Below are positions 14,702 through 23,249 of a stretch of DNA of 24,677 nucleotides, one piece after another (positions within the stretch are counted from its first letter, which is position 1; the number at the start of each line of letters is the position of its first letter). Made by a program: the position numbers and the translations under genes. Below the pieces are notes generated by a model. That model ran no database searches and had not been told where the DNA came from. It saw only the letters and a list, made by a program, of their open reading frames with translations. The DNA lies in assembly GCA_945861255.1 (NCBI GenBank), contig CAMAUG010000014.1, positions 1-24,677 on the forward strand, in the 5' to 3' direction. This DNA is from Candidatus Sulfopaludibacter sp. SbA3 (lineage in GTDB: Bacteria; Acidobacteriota; Terriglobia; Bryobacterales; Bryobacteraceae).

Positions 14702-14832
14702 AGCGAGGGATTCCTACATCGTAGCAGCCCGCCGCCGGAAACCGCGATGCCGGGCCACGCGAGGGGTGCAGTGGAGTGCGAGCGCGGCGCCATGCTCCGG
14801 CCCACCCGCCGCTGCTATGATGAGCTTGCACC

Positions 14833-15246
14833 ATGACCGATTCGAAGCCAGAATTGACGTCGCTCTCCGATGCCCTGACACAGGGTGTGCGTGTGGAGGT
14901 GATGTCGCAACACTCGCCCGAGAATTCCCACCCCGAACAGGGTGAATGGGTGTTCCGTTACACCGTCCGCATCACGAACCAGGGAACCGAGACAGTGCAG
15001 CTCTTGAGCCGCCACTGGATCATCACGGACGCCACCGAGGAGGTCCGCGAAGTTAAGGGCCCGGGTGTTGTCGGCGAGCAGCCCGTCCTTGCGCCGGGCG
15101 AGGCCTTCAAGTATTCGTCATGGTGCCCACTGAAGACGCCTGTCGGTACCATGCGCGGCACCTACCAGATGCTGCGCTCCAACGGCGAGCAGTTCTACGC
15201 CGAGGTGGCTCCCTTCGCGCTGAAGGCCCGCTACACGGTTCATTGA
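14833..15246 (+). CDS. apaG: ApaG (Co2+/Mg2+ efflux-associated) domain protein
   Basis: The 137-residue protein matches ApaG along its whole length: VRVEVMSQHSPENSHPEQGE (strand A region), FRYTVRITNQGTETVQLLSR, HWIITDATEEVREVKGPGVV and GEQPVLAPGEAFKYSSWCPL, then TPVGTMRGTYQML. The fold is a fibronectin-III-like beta sandwich. ApaG was named from the apaH operon and linked to cobalt and magnesium phenotypes; its molecular role is unsettled. Here it stands without apaH or ksgA. It is divergent from cysS and convergent with the ferredoxin gene. Confidence 0.95.
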   Translation: MTDSKPELTSLSDALTQGVRVEVMSQHSPENSHPEQGEWVFRYTVRITNQGTETVQLLSRHWIITDATEEVREVKGPGVVGEQPVLAPGEAFKYSSWCPLKTPVGTMRGTYQMLRSNGEQFYAEVAPFALKARYTVH

Positions 15247-15292
15247 GCGACGGGCATGCCAGTGGAATTTGTTCGTGGGCTCGTTTGCGCCG

Positions 15293-15553
15293 CTAGCGTC
15301 CGAAATACACGGCGTTCTTCTGCGCGAATTCGGACCACTTCTCGGGCAGGTCATCAAGTGCAAAGATAGCGGAAACCGGGCACACAGGCACACAGGCGCC
15401 GCAGTCGATGCACTCCACGGGATCGATGTAAATCAACTCTTCGTTCGCGAATTTGTCCGAATCCTTCTTGGGGTGGATGCAGTCGACAGGGCAGGCGTCG
15501 ACACACGCCGCATCCTTCACGCCAATGCAAGGCTCCGCAATTACATATGCCAT
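15293..15553 (-). CDS. fdxA: Seven-iron ferredoxin (3Fe-4S plus 4Fe-4S)
   Basis: The 86-residue protein starts MAYVIAEPC, as FdxA proteins do. The N-terminal motif is Cys9-x7-Cys17-x3-Cys21-Pro, with a further Cys25; the C-terminal motif is Cys48-x2-Cys51-x2-Cys54-x3-Cys58-Pro. The widened first spacing (x7 instead of x2-x2) is typical of a [3Fe-4S] site at Cys9, 17 and 58, while Cys21, 48, 51 and 54 hold a [4Fe-4S]. It carries low-potential electrons in the cytoplasm. The ATG at 15553 is preferred over an upstream start at 15583, because GAGAG precedes it and family N-termini match. No partner enzyme is adjacent. Confidence 0.93.
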   Translation of the reverse strand: MAYVIAEPCIGVKDAACVDACPVDCIHPKKDSDKFANEELIYIDPVECIDCGACVPVCPVSAIFALDDLPEKWSEFAQKNAVYFGR

Positions 15554-15710
15554 AGATTGCTCTCGTTTGTCGGCCTGGACCAAGTAGGCAGGAATGAAGC
15601 CGGAACTACACTATTAGCATAGCGCGGAATCCGCAACAATCAAAACGCACCGGGCGGGGGGAAAGCGCAGCGAACGGCCGGACTCCGGCGTTGAGCGGCG
15701 GCGCGCGATC

Positions 15711-17339
15711 CTACTCCCGCAATCCGTAAACGAACATCGCATGGCCGGCGGCCACGGCCACGTATTGCTTACCGTCCAATTCATAGGTGACTGGCGCCGC
15801 CGAAACCTGGCCGCCCACGCTTCCTTTCCACAGCAGCGCTCCGGTGCGCGCGTCCAGCGCGTGGAAATAACCTTCGCGCCCGCCGGTGAACAGAACGTCG
15901 CTCGCGGTGGTCAGGATGCCCGCGTCGGTCACGTCGATCATGTCGAACTTCCACTTCTTCTGGCCCGTCCGCACGTCGATGGCGAGGACCGACCCGTAGC
16001 CGATCGATTCGGCCGCGCCCGCGTTGATCTGGTTGGCACGGAGACTCGGGCTTCTGGCGCCGATGATGGGGGCAACCGGGCGGCCGCCCGTGAAAGAAAG
16101 CCCTTCCTTGTATTCCACTTCCTGCGGCAGAAAGATGCTGGCGTAGTCTTCCCACGCGGAAATGTAGAACAGCCCGGTACGCGGACTGTACGACGGCGAA
16201 TACCAGTTGGTTCCGCCTTGCACGCCGGGGAATACAGGCGTGTTCGTCGGCTGCGGCGTCACAATCGGTTTGCCGGCATCGTCGAGTCCCTTCGCCCATG
16301 TGACCTTCACGAACGAGTTCCCGGAGAGGAATTCGCCGGTCACGCGATCCAGCACGTAGTAGAAGCCGTTGCGGTTGGCCCACAGCATCAGCTTGCGCGG
16401 ACGCCCCCGCCAGGCGGTATCCACCAACACCGGCACCTGCACGGAATCGTAATCATAAGGGTCGTTCGGCGTGAACTGGAAATGCCACTTGAGTTTGCCC
16501 GTATCCGCGTCGAGAGCGACCACCGAATCCGAATACAGATTGGCGCCCTTGCGTTGCGATGGATTCCAGTCCGGCCCAGGATTCCCGATGCCCCAATACG
16601 TCAAGTTCAACTCCGGATCGTACGAGCCGGTCACCCAAATCGAAGCCCCGCCGAACTTCCAGGTATCGCCTTCCCAAGTGTCGTGGCCCGGCTCGCCGGG
16701 GCCGGGGATCGTATAGAATTTCCAGGCTTCCTTGCCGGTCTTGACATCGTAGGCGGCGATGAAGCCTCGAATGCCATATTCGCCGCCCGCAACGCCCACG
16801 ATGACTTTGTCCTTGACGACCAGCGGCGCCAGGGTCAACGCGTAGCCGGCGTTGCCCTCGGCCACTTTGGTGTCCCACAAAGGGCGGCCACTGCGCGCAT
16901 CGATGGCGACCAGGTGCGCATCCACGGTCCCCATGAACAGCGTGTCGCCCAGGATCGCCAGGCCGCGATTGATGGCTCCGCAGCAATGGCGGGCATCGGC
17001 CGCATTATTGTAGCGGTACATCCAAAACGCGCGCCCCGTGCGGGCATCCAGCGCAACCACGTCATTGGGCGGCTGGGTCAGGTACATGACGCCGTTGACC
17101 ACCAGCGGCCGGTTCTCGAATTTCTGGAGAGAATCCACTTGGAACACCCACTTCTGCTCCAGGTTCTTGGCGTTGGCGGGAGTGATCTGCGCGAGCGTGC
17201 TATAGCTCTGGCTCATATAGGAGCCGTTGTAGGTGAGCCAGTTCTTGGGGTCCTGCGCGGCCTTCACCAGTTGGTCCGAGGTGACCTGCGCGGAAAGGGC
17301 GAAGGGGATCAGGCAAAGAAGCCAGGTGCGCCGAGTCAT
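15711..17339 (-). CDS. PQQ-dependent alcohol dehydrogenase, lanthanide-type signature
   Basis: The 542-residue periplasmic quinoprotein oxidises an alcohol and passes electrons to cytochrome c. It has a signal peptide (LLCLIPFALSAQ) and an eight-bladed PQQ propeller. Visible active-site features are the adjacent Cys119-Cys120 (ARHCCGAINRG), Glu187 in GGEYGIRG, Asn253 in GIGNPGPDWN and catalytic Asp296 in TPNDPYDYDSV. Asp298, two residues on, is the extra acid that distinguishes XoxF/PedH lanthanide enzymes from calcium MxaF (Ala there). It is shorter than MxaF (about 600) but normal for the acidobacterial methanol/ethanol family. It begins one base after the diheme cytochrome stop. No PQQ biosynthesis gene is in the window. 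Confidence 0.93.
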   Translation of the reverse strand: MTRRTWLLCLIPFALSAQVTSDQLVKAAQDPKNWLTYNGSYMSQSYSTLAQITPANAKNLEQKWVFQVDSLQKFENRPLVVNGVMYLTQPPNDVVALDARTGRAFWMYRYNNAADARHCCGAINRGLAILGDTLFMGTVDAHLVAIDARSGRPLWDTKVAEGNAGYALTLAPLVVKDKVIVGVAGGEYGIRGFIAAYDVKTGKEAWKFYTIPGPGEPGHDTWEGDTWKFGGASIWVTGSYDPELNLTYWGIGNPGPDWNPSQRKGANLYSDSVVALDADTGKLKWHFQFTPNDPYDYDSVQVPVLVDTAWRGRPRKLMLWANRNGFYYVLDRVTGEFLSGNSFVKVTWAKGLDDAGKPIVTPQPTNTPVFPGVQGGTNWYSPSYSPRTGLFYISAWEDYASIFLPQEVEYKEGLSFTGGRPVAPIIGARSPSLRANQINAGAAESIGYGSVLAIDVRTGQKKWKFDMIDVTDAGILTTASDVLFTGGREGYFHALDARTGALLWKGSVGGQVSAAPVTYELDGKQYVAVAAGHAMFVYGLRE

Positions 17340-17340
17340 G

Positions 17341-18102
17341 TTAGTTCGTTCCTTTCAGGGCGAGCAGATATGCCAGCAGGTCGGCCATTTCAGAGGCGCT
17401 CAACTTGTCCTTATACGATGGCATCGATGAAGTGGAGATGACCTTGTATTCGCGCAGATCCGCCTTGTTCAGGGAAACCAGGTTTTCCTTGTCGTCCATC
17501 AGCTGCACTGAATACGTGTCCTCATTGAGCCGCCGTCCGGTGACCACTCTGCCTGCCTTGGTGACGGCCCGCACGGGTCGGTTCACGGGGAGCATCGCGG
17601 CGTTCGGATCGAGTAGCGACCGCTCGAGCGCGCTCGCCGAGCGGATGGAGCCGATGTCCGATAAGTCGGGCGCCACCCGCGAGCCTTTGCCTTCCACGCG
17701 ATGGCAACTGAGGCATGCGCCCTTGCCTTCGAGTACGCTCTTGCCGCGCGAGGCCTCGCCCAGCGCCACCGCGCCCATTCCGAATTCCCGCATGGTTCGA
17801 AGGTAGGAGACGACACCCTTCAACTCCGCTGCATCGAACTTGTGCGGAGGCATGGCGGTTCCCTGAAGGCCATTCGTGATTACTTTAGCCAGGTCTTCGT
17901 CGGAGGTAGCGTTACGGAAGCGGCCGCTCTTGAGATCCACGTTCGGGATGGTGTCCCCACCCACGCCATGGCAGGAGGCGCAATTCACTGCGTACAGACG
18001 CGAGCCGCGTTCAATGTCGGCCTGGGCGTACTGGCCCACGTGTTCCTGCGCGGCCAGGGAAAGAGAGGTCAGCGCGATGCCCAACCATAATTCGAGTCGC
18101 AT
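17341..18102 (-). CDS. Diheme cytochrome c, partner of the PQQ dehydrogenase
   Basis: The 253-residue exported protein has a signal peptide (MRLELWLGIALTSLSLAAQ) and two c-type heme sites, CASCH at 41-45 and CLSCH at 130-134. Met84 (GTAMPPH) is the likely axial ligand of heme 1, and a Met in TSSMPSYKDKLS may serve heme 2. The second half, with DLSDIGSIRSASALERSLLD, is the form often fused or paired with PQQ dehydrogenases. It ends one base before the dehydrogenase ATG, so they form one transcript, and it should be the electron acceptor. The ATG at 18102 is preferred over one at 18123, since it places the hydrophobic core directly after two charged residues. Confidence 0.92.
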   Translation of the reverse strand: MRLELWLGIALTSLSLAAQEHVGQYAQADIERGSRLYAVNCASCHGVGGDTIPNVDLKSGRFRNATSDEDLAKVITNGLQGTAMPPHKFDAAELKGVVSYLRTMREFGMGAVALGEASRGKSVLEGKGACLSCHRVEGKGSRVAPDLSDIGSIRSASALERSLLDPNAAMLPVNRPVRAVTKAGRVVTGRRLNEDTYSVQLMDDKENLVSLNKADLREYKVISTSSMPSYKDKLSASEMADLLAYLLALKGTN

Positions 18103-18123
18103 GTCTATGAATTTTACACCCAA

Positions 18124-18601
18124 TGCGGGGCACCCGGTACGATGCGGTCACCCACCCACCCACCCTCCATGGCCGTCGCGGCCGGCCCGAGTTCGGATCG
18201 AAGTGGGGGCCGGCCGCCGCCTCACCTCACCACCAAGTCACCGCCGCCAATGCGCGCGCATCCTGGCCCAGCCTGACTCTTGCGTTAACCGGCGCACAGC
18301 AGCAGAGCGAAGCGGCGGCGTTGTGGGTCCGTGTTCAACGCGTTGTTAGATTTAGATGCGGTCATTGACACCCCCTGTCCAGATTCTTTGATCCGCACGG
18401 GATCAAGACCAAACCTTATCGAGCATCTGGTAGATGCCAGGAACATCAGCATCATGTGTTGGCTGGCGTAGCCGCTCGATGAGCTCCAAAATAATCCGAC
18501 TCGACGCACGACATGCCCAGGACGCACATTGGCTACTCTGCAGCTGGCGCGGCCAGTCTGGCAGCAGGTACTCCGCTGCGGGTGAAAGCGAATCACCCAA
18601 A
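18124..18601. other. Intergenic region with cassette-like repeat sequence
   Basis: No convincing gene was found in these 478 bases between the cytochrome c and purF. On the minus strand a 65-codon frame (18403-18600, TTG start, ending DADVPGIYQMLDKVWS) begins next to the purF stop, but has no recognised family. Also on the minus strand, 18290-18356 reads ATCTAACAACGCG at its 5' side and CGCCGGTTAAC at its 3' side, with a GCCGCTTCGC centre. This resembles integron attC-type recombination sites at the left side, but the right-hand GTTRRRY core is not met. A small hairpin GGGTGA/TCACCC (18580-18598) follows purF, without a T-run. Confidence 0.4.
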
Positions 18602-20053
18602 TCACCCCCGGCGGTCTTTGGCCGCCATCAATTCCTGGATGTTAACCAATTCGGTTGGATAGTTGCCGGTGTAGCAGGCGTAGCAGTAGTCGTGATTGCG
18701 GTCTTCGACGGCCTCCCGCAGGGACGCAAGGGAAAGATAGCCCAGCGTATCGGCTTCGACGAAGCGGCGGATCTCTTCGGTGGTGTTATTGGCGGCGATG
18801 AGCTCGGCCAGGCTCGGCGTATCCACGCCGTAAAAGCACGGCGAAATCGTCGGCGGGCAGGAGATGCGCAGGTGCACCTCGCGCGCGCCCGCGCTGCGCA
18901 CCATGCGGACAATTTTGCGGCTGGTGGTTCCGCGCACCAGGGAATCGTCCACCAGCACGACGCGCTTGCCTTCCAGCAAATGCCGCACGGGGTTCAGCTT
19001 CAGCTTCACACCGAAGTCGCGGATCGCCTGGGAAGGCTCAATGAACGTGCGGCCCACGTAATGATTGCGAATCAGCGCCTGCCGGAAGGGGATGCCCGAC
19101 TCGTCCGCGTAACCGAGCGCGGCCGCCACGCCGGAATCCGGGACAGGCACCACGATATCGGCGTCCACACCATGCTCTTGCGCGAGCAACCGGCCCAGTC
19201 TTTCGCGCGATTCCTCCACTGGGCGTCCGAATACGATGGAATCCGGACGTGAGAAGTACACATGCTCGAAGACGCAGTGCGAATGGTCCAAAATGGGTGC
19301 GTACCGCTCCCTGGTCATGCCATCGCGGCTCACGATGACCATTTCGCCGGGTTCCACGTCGCCGATGTAGGCCGCGTTAATCAGGTCAAAGGCACATGTT
19401 TCGGACGCGAACACGTAACCCAACGCGCCGCCGGAAAGCTCCATCTGTCCAAAGGCCAACGGCCGGAACCCTCGTGGATCGCGGGCGACAATGATGCGGT
19501 CTTCAGCCAGGAACACCAGCGAAAACGCGCCTTCCAGTTGCAGCAGCGCCTCGCGCAGCGCGCCCGCCAAAGTGCGCTCGCGCGAACGCGCAACCAAGTG
19601 TAGAATCACCTCGGTGTCGCTGGACGCCTGGAAAATGGAGCCGTCGCGTTCCAGTTCCCGCCGCAACTCGCCGGCGTTCGTGATATTGCCGTTGTGAGCG
19701 ACGGCGATCTTGCCCTTGTTGCATGCCACCGAGAACGGCTGGGCGTTCAACAGCGCCGTATCGCCCGCGGTGGAATAGCGCGTGTGCCCGATGGCGTGAT
19801 CGCCCGGCAGGCTGCCCAAGGCTTCCGGCGTGAAAATATCCGCCACGTGGCCCATGCTCTTGTGGCAATAAATGGTGGAACCGTCTGTTGAGGCGATGCC
19901 GGCGCTCTCCTGGCCGCGATGTTGCAGCGCGTAGAGACCCAGATACGTCAGATTCGCGGCTTCCGGATGCCCGTAGATGGCAAACACGCCGCATTCGTCG
20001 TGGAAGCCATCGGGTCTCGACTCCGTTTGCTCGTCAAACAGTGTGTCAGGCAT
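18602..20053 (-). CDS. purF: Amidophosphoribosyltransferase
   Basis: The 483-residue enzyme catalyses the first committed step of purine synthesis, moving an amide from glutamine to PRPP. The N-terminal nucleophile Cys21 (DECGVFAIYGH) must be freed by removing a 20-residue propeptide. The glutaminase half carries ALQHRGQESAGI and GHTRYSTAG; the PRTase half carries the PRPP loop VVLVDDSLVRGTTS. Cysteines in HSHCVFEHVYFSRPDS and SPCFYG and the pair in YCYACYTGNYPTE mark the Bacillus-type form with a [4Fe-4S] cluster. Length fits that group (about 475). Its start overlaps the purL stop by eight bases, so it is translated as part of the purQLF cluster. Confidence 0.97.
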   Translation of the reverse strand: MPDTLFDEQTESRPDGFHDECGVFAIYGHPEAANLTYLGLYALQHRGQESAGIASTDGSTIYCHKSMGHVADIFTPEALGSLPGDHAIGHTRYSTAGDTALLNAQPFSVACNKGKIAVAHNGNITNAGELRRELERDGSIFQASSDTEVILHLVARSRERTLAGALREALLQLEGAFSLVFLAEDRIIVARDPRGFRPLAFGQMELSGGALGYVFASETCAFDLINAAYIGDVEPGEMVIVSRDGMTRERYAPILDHSHCVFEHVYFSRPDSIVFGRPVEESRERLGRLLAQEHGVDADIVVPVPDSGVAAALGYADESGIPFRQALIRNHYVGRTFIEPSQAIRDFGVKLKLNPVRHLLEGKRVVLVDDSLVRGTTSRKIVRMVRSAGAREVHLRISCPPTISPCFYGVDTPSLAELIAANNTTEEIRRFVEADTLGYLSLASLREAVEDRNHDYCYACYTGNYPTELVNIQELMAAKDRRG

Positions 20054-22262
20054 GTTGCGGTGTCAGCTGATACTCCAAAGCTTGATCCCAAAAACTGCGC
20101 AGCGGCTCGACGGGGGAGTCAACGCACGTCACGGAATTGTGATCGATCCGCAATCTCTCTTTCATTGTAACTCCGATACGCAATGCCTCGATATTGTTTT
20201 GGTGCGCGATGCTTTCCACTGCCTCCGGAGACGCCGTCGAAACTACGATACGCGACGGCCCTTCGTGGAATAGCGCCACCTCCGGCCGCATTGCGCTGGA
20301 GACTTCCACCGCCGCGCCGATTCCGTTGAACGAGCATTCTGCCAGCGCAACCGCCAGGCCGCCGTCGCTGACGTCGTGGGCCGATTCCACATGACCCTCA
20401 TTCACAATCCGGCGGATGGCCGACTGCACACGCTTCTCATAGTCCATATCGAGCGCGGGCGGCAAACCCCACATCTTTCCCAGCGCCACTTTCGCGTATT
20501 GGGTGCCGCCGAAGCGCGTGGCGTCGCAGTTGCCCAAGCCGCCCAGCAGCATCACGGTGCGGCCTTCTTCCTTGAACGGGATGGTCACGGGCGCCGCCGT
20601 TTTCATCAATCCCACGATGCCGAGCACCGGAGTAGGCCAGATGGCTTCGCCCAGCGTTTCGTTGTAGAGGCTGACGTTGCCGCCGGTAATGGGCGTCTCA
20701 AAATGGATGCACGCCTCCACTAATCCTTCGATGGCCTCGACGATCTGCGCCATGATCTCGGGCCGCTCGGGATTGCCGAAGTTCAGGTTGTTGGTGGCCG
20801 CCACCGGCGTTGCTCCCACCGTGGATAAGTTGCGGCAGCACTCAGCCACCATCAGGCGCGCGCCCTCACGCGGCGACAGCGCGCAATAGCGCCCGTTGCC
20901 GTCGAGCGACATCGCCACGCTGGTGCCCGTTTCCTTGATGCGAACGATCGCGGCGTCTCCACCGGGACCGGCGATGGTGTTGGTGCGCACCATGTAGTCG
21001 TACTGCTGCCAGATCCAGCGCTTGGAGCAAAGGTCACCGGAGCCTACCAGCGCCAACAGATCCGCGTTCAAATCGCGAATCGAAACGGCCGGCGCTTCCA
21101 TCCTTAATTCCGCGGGAGGCTCCATCGGCGCCGGCCGGTAGGGCGCGGTGTTGTGCGGCCGGTCATATAAAGGCGCCTCATCCGCCAGGGGGCGATTCGG
21201 AATTTCCGCCACCACCTTGCCGTGGTCTTTCACGCGCAACATGCCATCGCTCATCACCTGCCCGATGGTCACCGCGTCCAGGCCCCATTTCTTGAAAACG
21301 GCGAAGACTTCGGCTTCGCGGCCCTTCTCGGCGACGATGAGCATGCGTTCCTGCGATTCGGAGAGCATGATCTCATACGGCGTCATGCCCACTTCGCGCT
21401 TAGGAACCAGCGCCAGATCGATCTCGATGCCCGTCTCCGCGCGGCTGCCCATTTCGCAAGTGGAGCACGTGAGCCCCGCCGCGCCCATGTCCTGAATGCC
21501 CACGATCGCGCCGGTGCGCATGGCCTCCAGGCACGCCTCGAGCAGCAACTTCTCCATGAAAGGATCGCCCACCTGCACGTTGGGCCGCTTGTCCTTGGAA
21601 TCCTCGTCGAATTCAGCCGAGGCCATCGACGCGCCCTTGATTCCGTCGCGTCCCGTCTTCGCTCCCACGTAGATCACGGGATTGCCCACGCCCGTCGCAC
21701 GGCCGAAGAAAATCTCGTCGTGCTTGAAAATTCCCAGCGCGAACACGTTCACCAGCGGGTTGCCGTTGTAACACGATTCGAATACCGTCTCTCCGCCAAT
21801 CGTGGGAACGCCGAAGCAATTGCCGTAATGCGAGATCCCGCCGACCACGCCTTCAACAATGCGGCGGTTGCGGTCTCCATGTTCAGGATCGTTGATCGGG
21901 CCAAAACGCAGCGCGTCCATCACGGCAATAGGCCGCGCGCCCATCGTGAAAATATCCCGCAGAATGCCGCCGACGCCGGTCGCCGCGCCCTGAAACGGCT
22001 CAATGAAGCTGGGATGGTTATGCGATTCGATCTTGAACGCGATGGCGTAGCCGTCGCCAATGTCGATGATGCCCGCGTTCTCTCCAGGCCCTACCAGCAC
22101 GCGATCGCTCTTGGTCGGGAGCTTCTTCAAATGAATGCGCGAGCTTTTGTAGGAGCAGTGCTCGCTCCACATCACCGTGAAGATGCCGGTTTCGGTTTCG
22201 TTCGGCTCCCGCCCCAGAATGGAGCGGACCTTATCCATCTCAAACGGAGTCAGATCACTCAT
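20046..22262 (-). CDS. purL: Phosphoribosylformylglycinamidine synthase II (small PurL)
   Basis: The 738-residue enzyme converts FGAR to FGAM with ATP and ammonia. It is the small Bacillus-type PurL (about 740), which works as a complex with PurQ and PurS. Motifs seen are MWSEHCSYKSSR near the N-terminus (with the catalytic His), PGENAGIIDIGDGYAIAFKI followed by ESHNHPS, GAATGVGGILRD, and the second half-domain with ATNNLNFGNPERPE, GGNVSLYNET and AHDVSDGGLAVALAEC. It starts by overlapping purQ by eight bases and ends by overlapping purF by eight bases, so all three are translationally linked. Nothing is missing. Confidence 0.97.
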   Translation of the reverse strand: MSDLTPFEMDKVRSILGREPNETETGIFTVMWSEHCSYKSSRIHLKKLPTKSDRVLVGPGENAGIIDIGDGYAIAFKIESHNHPSFIEPFQGAATGVGGILRDIFTMGARPIAVMDALRFGPINDPEHGDRNRRIVEGVVGGISHYGNCFGVPTIGGETVFESCYNGNPLVNVFALGIFKHDEIFFGRATGVGNPVIYVGAKTGRDGIKGASMASAEFDEDSKDKRPNVQVGDPFMEKLLLEACLEAMRTGAIVGIQDMGAAGLTCSTCEMGSRAETGIEIDLALVPKREVGMTPYEIMLSESQERMLIVAEKGREAEVFAVFKKWGLDAVTIGQVMSDGMLRVKDHGKVVAEIPNRPLADEAPLYDRPHNTAPYRPAPMEPPAELRMEAPAVSIRDLNADLLALVGSGDLCSKRWIWQQYDYMVRTNTIAGPGGDAAIVRIKETGTSVAMSLDGNGRYCALSPREGARLMVAECCRNLSTVGATPVAATNNLNFGNPERPEIMAQIVEAIEGLVEACIHFETPITGGNVSLYNETLGEAIWPTPVLGIVGLMKTAAPVTIPFKEEGRTVMLLGGLGNCDATRFGGTQYAKVALGKMWGLPPALDMDYEKRVQSAIRRIVNEGHVESAHDVSDGGLAVALAECSFNGIGAAVEVSSAMRPEVALFHEGPSRIVVSTASPEAVESIAHQNNIEALRIGVTMKERLRIDHNSVTCVDSPVEPLRSFWDQALEYQLTPQHA

Positions 22263-22974
22263 GCGTATGCGCCGCCAACGTGGGTGCCGCCGCCGGCGCG
22301 GCCTGCGTAGTCGCGATCAGGGTGTTCACCATGGAACTGAGAATCACTTTGCCGTCGCTGCACCCCAGTAGATCGTCGGCGGCGCGCTCCGGATGCGGCA
22401 TCATGCCCATCACGTTGCGGTGTTCGTTGCAAATGCCGGCGATGTCGTCCAGCGAGCCGTTGGGGTTGTCCATGTACCGGACCACAACGCGATCATCCCG
22501 CCGCAACTGGGCGAGCGTCGCGTCGTCGGCGAAATAGCAGCCGTCGCCGTGGGCCACGGGAATTGTCAGAATCTGCCCGGGCTTCGCGGCGCAAGTGAAT
22601 GGGGTATTCGTCGTTTCCACGCGCAGTTTTACCGGGCGGCAGACGAACTTCAGACCGCGGTTCCGCAACAGCGCGCCGGGGAGCAATCCGCTTTCTACTA
22701 ATACCTGGAACCCGTTGCAGATGCCCAGCACCATGCCGCCCTCCGCGGCGAACTTCTTGACAGCGTTCATCACGGGAGAAAACTTGGCGATGGCCCCGCA
22801 GCGCAGATAATCGCCGTAGGAAAAACCTCCGGGCAGGATCACGGCATCTACGGAGCCCAGTGAAGTCGAATCGTGCCAGATGAACTCGGCCGAATGGCCC
22901 AAGTTGTGCGTCAGGGCGTACCACGCGTCGTGATCGCAGTTGCTACCCGGAAACACGACGACACCGAAGCGCAT
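22255..22974 (-). CDS. purQ: Phosphoribosylformylglycinamidine synthase I (glutaminase, PurQ)
   Basis: The 239-residue class I glutaminase supplies ammonia to PurL. Visible are VVVFPGSNCDHD, ILPGGFSYGDYLRCGAIA, the nucleophile Cys86 in LGICNGFQVL, VAHGDGCYF, and the His-Glu pair in MPHPERA. The length is at the upper end because of an Ala/Pro-rich tail (TTQAAPAAAPTLAAHTHE), which is dispensable in relatives. It is the first gene of the purQ-purL-purF cluster. PurS, which bridges PurQ and small PurL and usually sits just upstream of purQ, is not found in the 275-base divergent spacer (22975-23249). That spacer shows no other gene; it carries a GCGAGCGTGAGCGAGTGG stretch of the kind often repeated between genes. 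Confidence 0.96.
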   Translation of the reverse strand: MRFGVVVFPGSNCDHDAWYALTHNLGHSAEFIWHDSTSLGSVDAVILPGGFSYGDYLRCGAIAKFSPVMNAVKKFAAEGGMVLGICNGFQVLVESGLLPGALLRNRGLKFVCRPVKLRVETTNTPFTCAAKPGQILTIPVAHGDGCYFADDATLAQLRRDDRVVVRYMDNPNGSLDDIAGICNEHRNVMGMMPHPERAADDLLGCSDGKVILSSMVNTLIATTQAAPAAAPTLAAHTHE

Positions 22975-23249
22975 GGGGAAGCTTCAGTGTAGCAAATGGA
23001 GGCCGTCATTCGGGCTGGAGTTCGTGCGACGGCAGCGGCGCGGCACGGAATCCGCACGCAACAGACGGCGCAGCCTCCACGGCAGTCCCGATTCCGGCCC
23101 GCGAGCGTGAGCGAGTGGTAGCGTTACGGACGGCTCACCGGCGGCACCGTCGGCATGAAATGCCATCGCTGCCCGCTTGCGGTGATGCATAATCAGAGCA
23201 GTGCGTTCGCACCGGCCCGGCCGAAAAATGAAGATGAGTAACGTGACAC

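Noticed and set aside
15741..17441. Long open frame (566 codons) on the plus strand opposite the PQQ dehydrogenase
   Set aside because: It lies antisense to a gene with complete family motifs and its translation is Arg/His-rich without any domain, as expected from GC-rich antisense frames.
18403..18600. 65-codon minus-strand frame starting next to the purF stop
   Set aside because: TTG start, no ribosome site, no recognised family; kept only as a note in the intergenic entry.
21222..22310. 362-codon plus-strand frame opposite purL
   Set aside because: Antisense to a highly conserved gene with all motifs; composition is Arg/Ala/His-rich and shows no recognisable fold.
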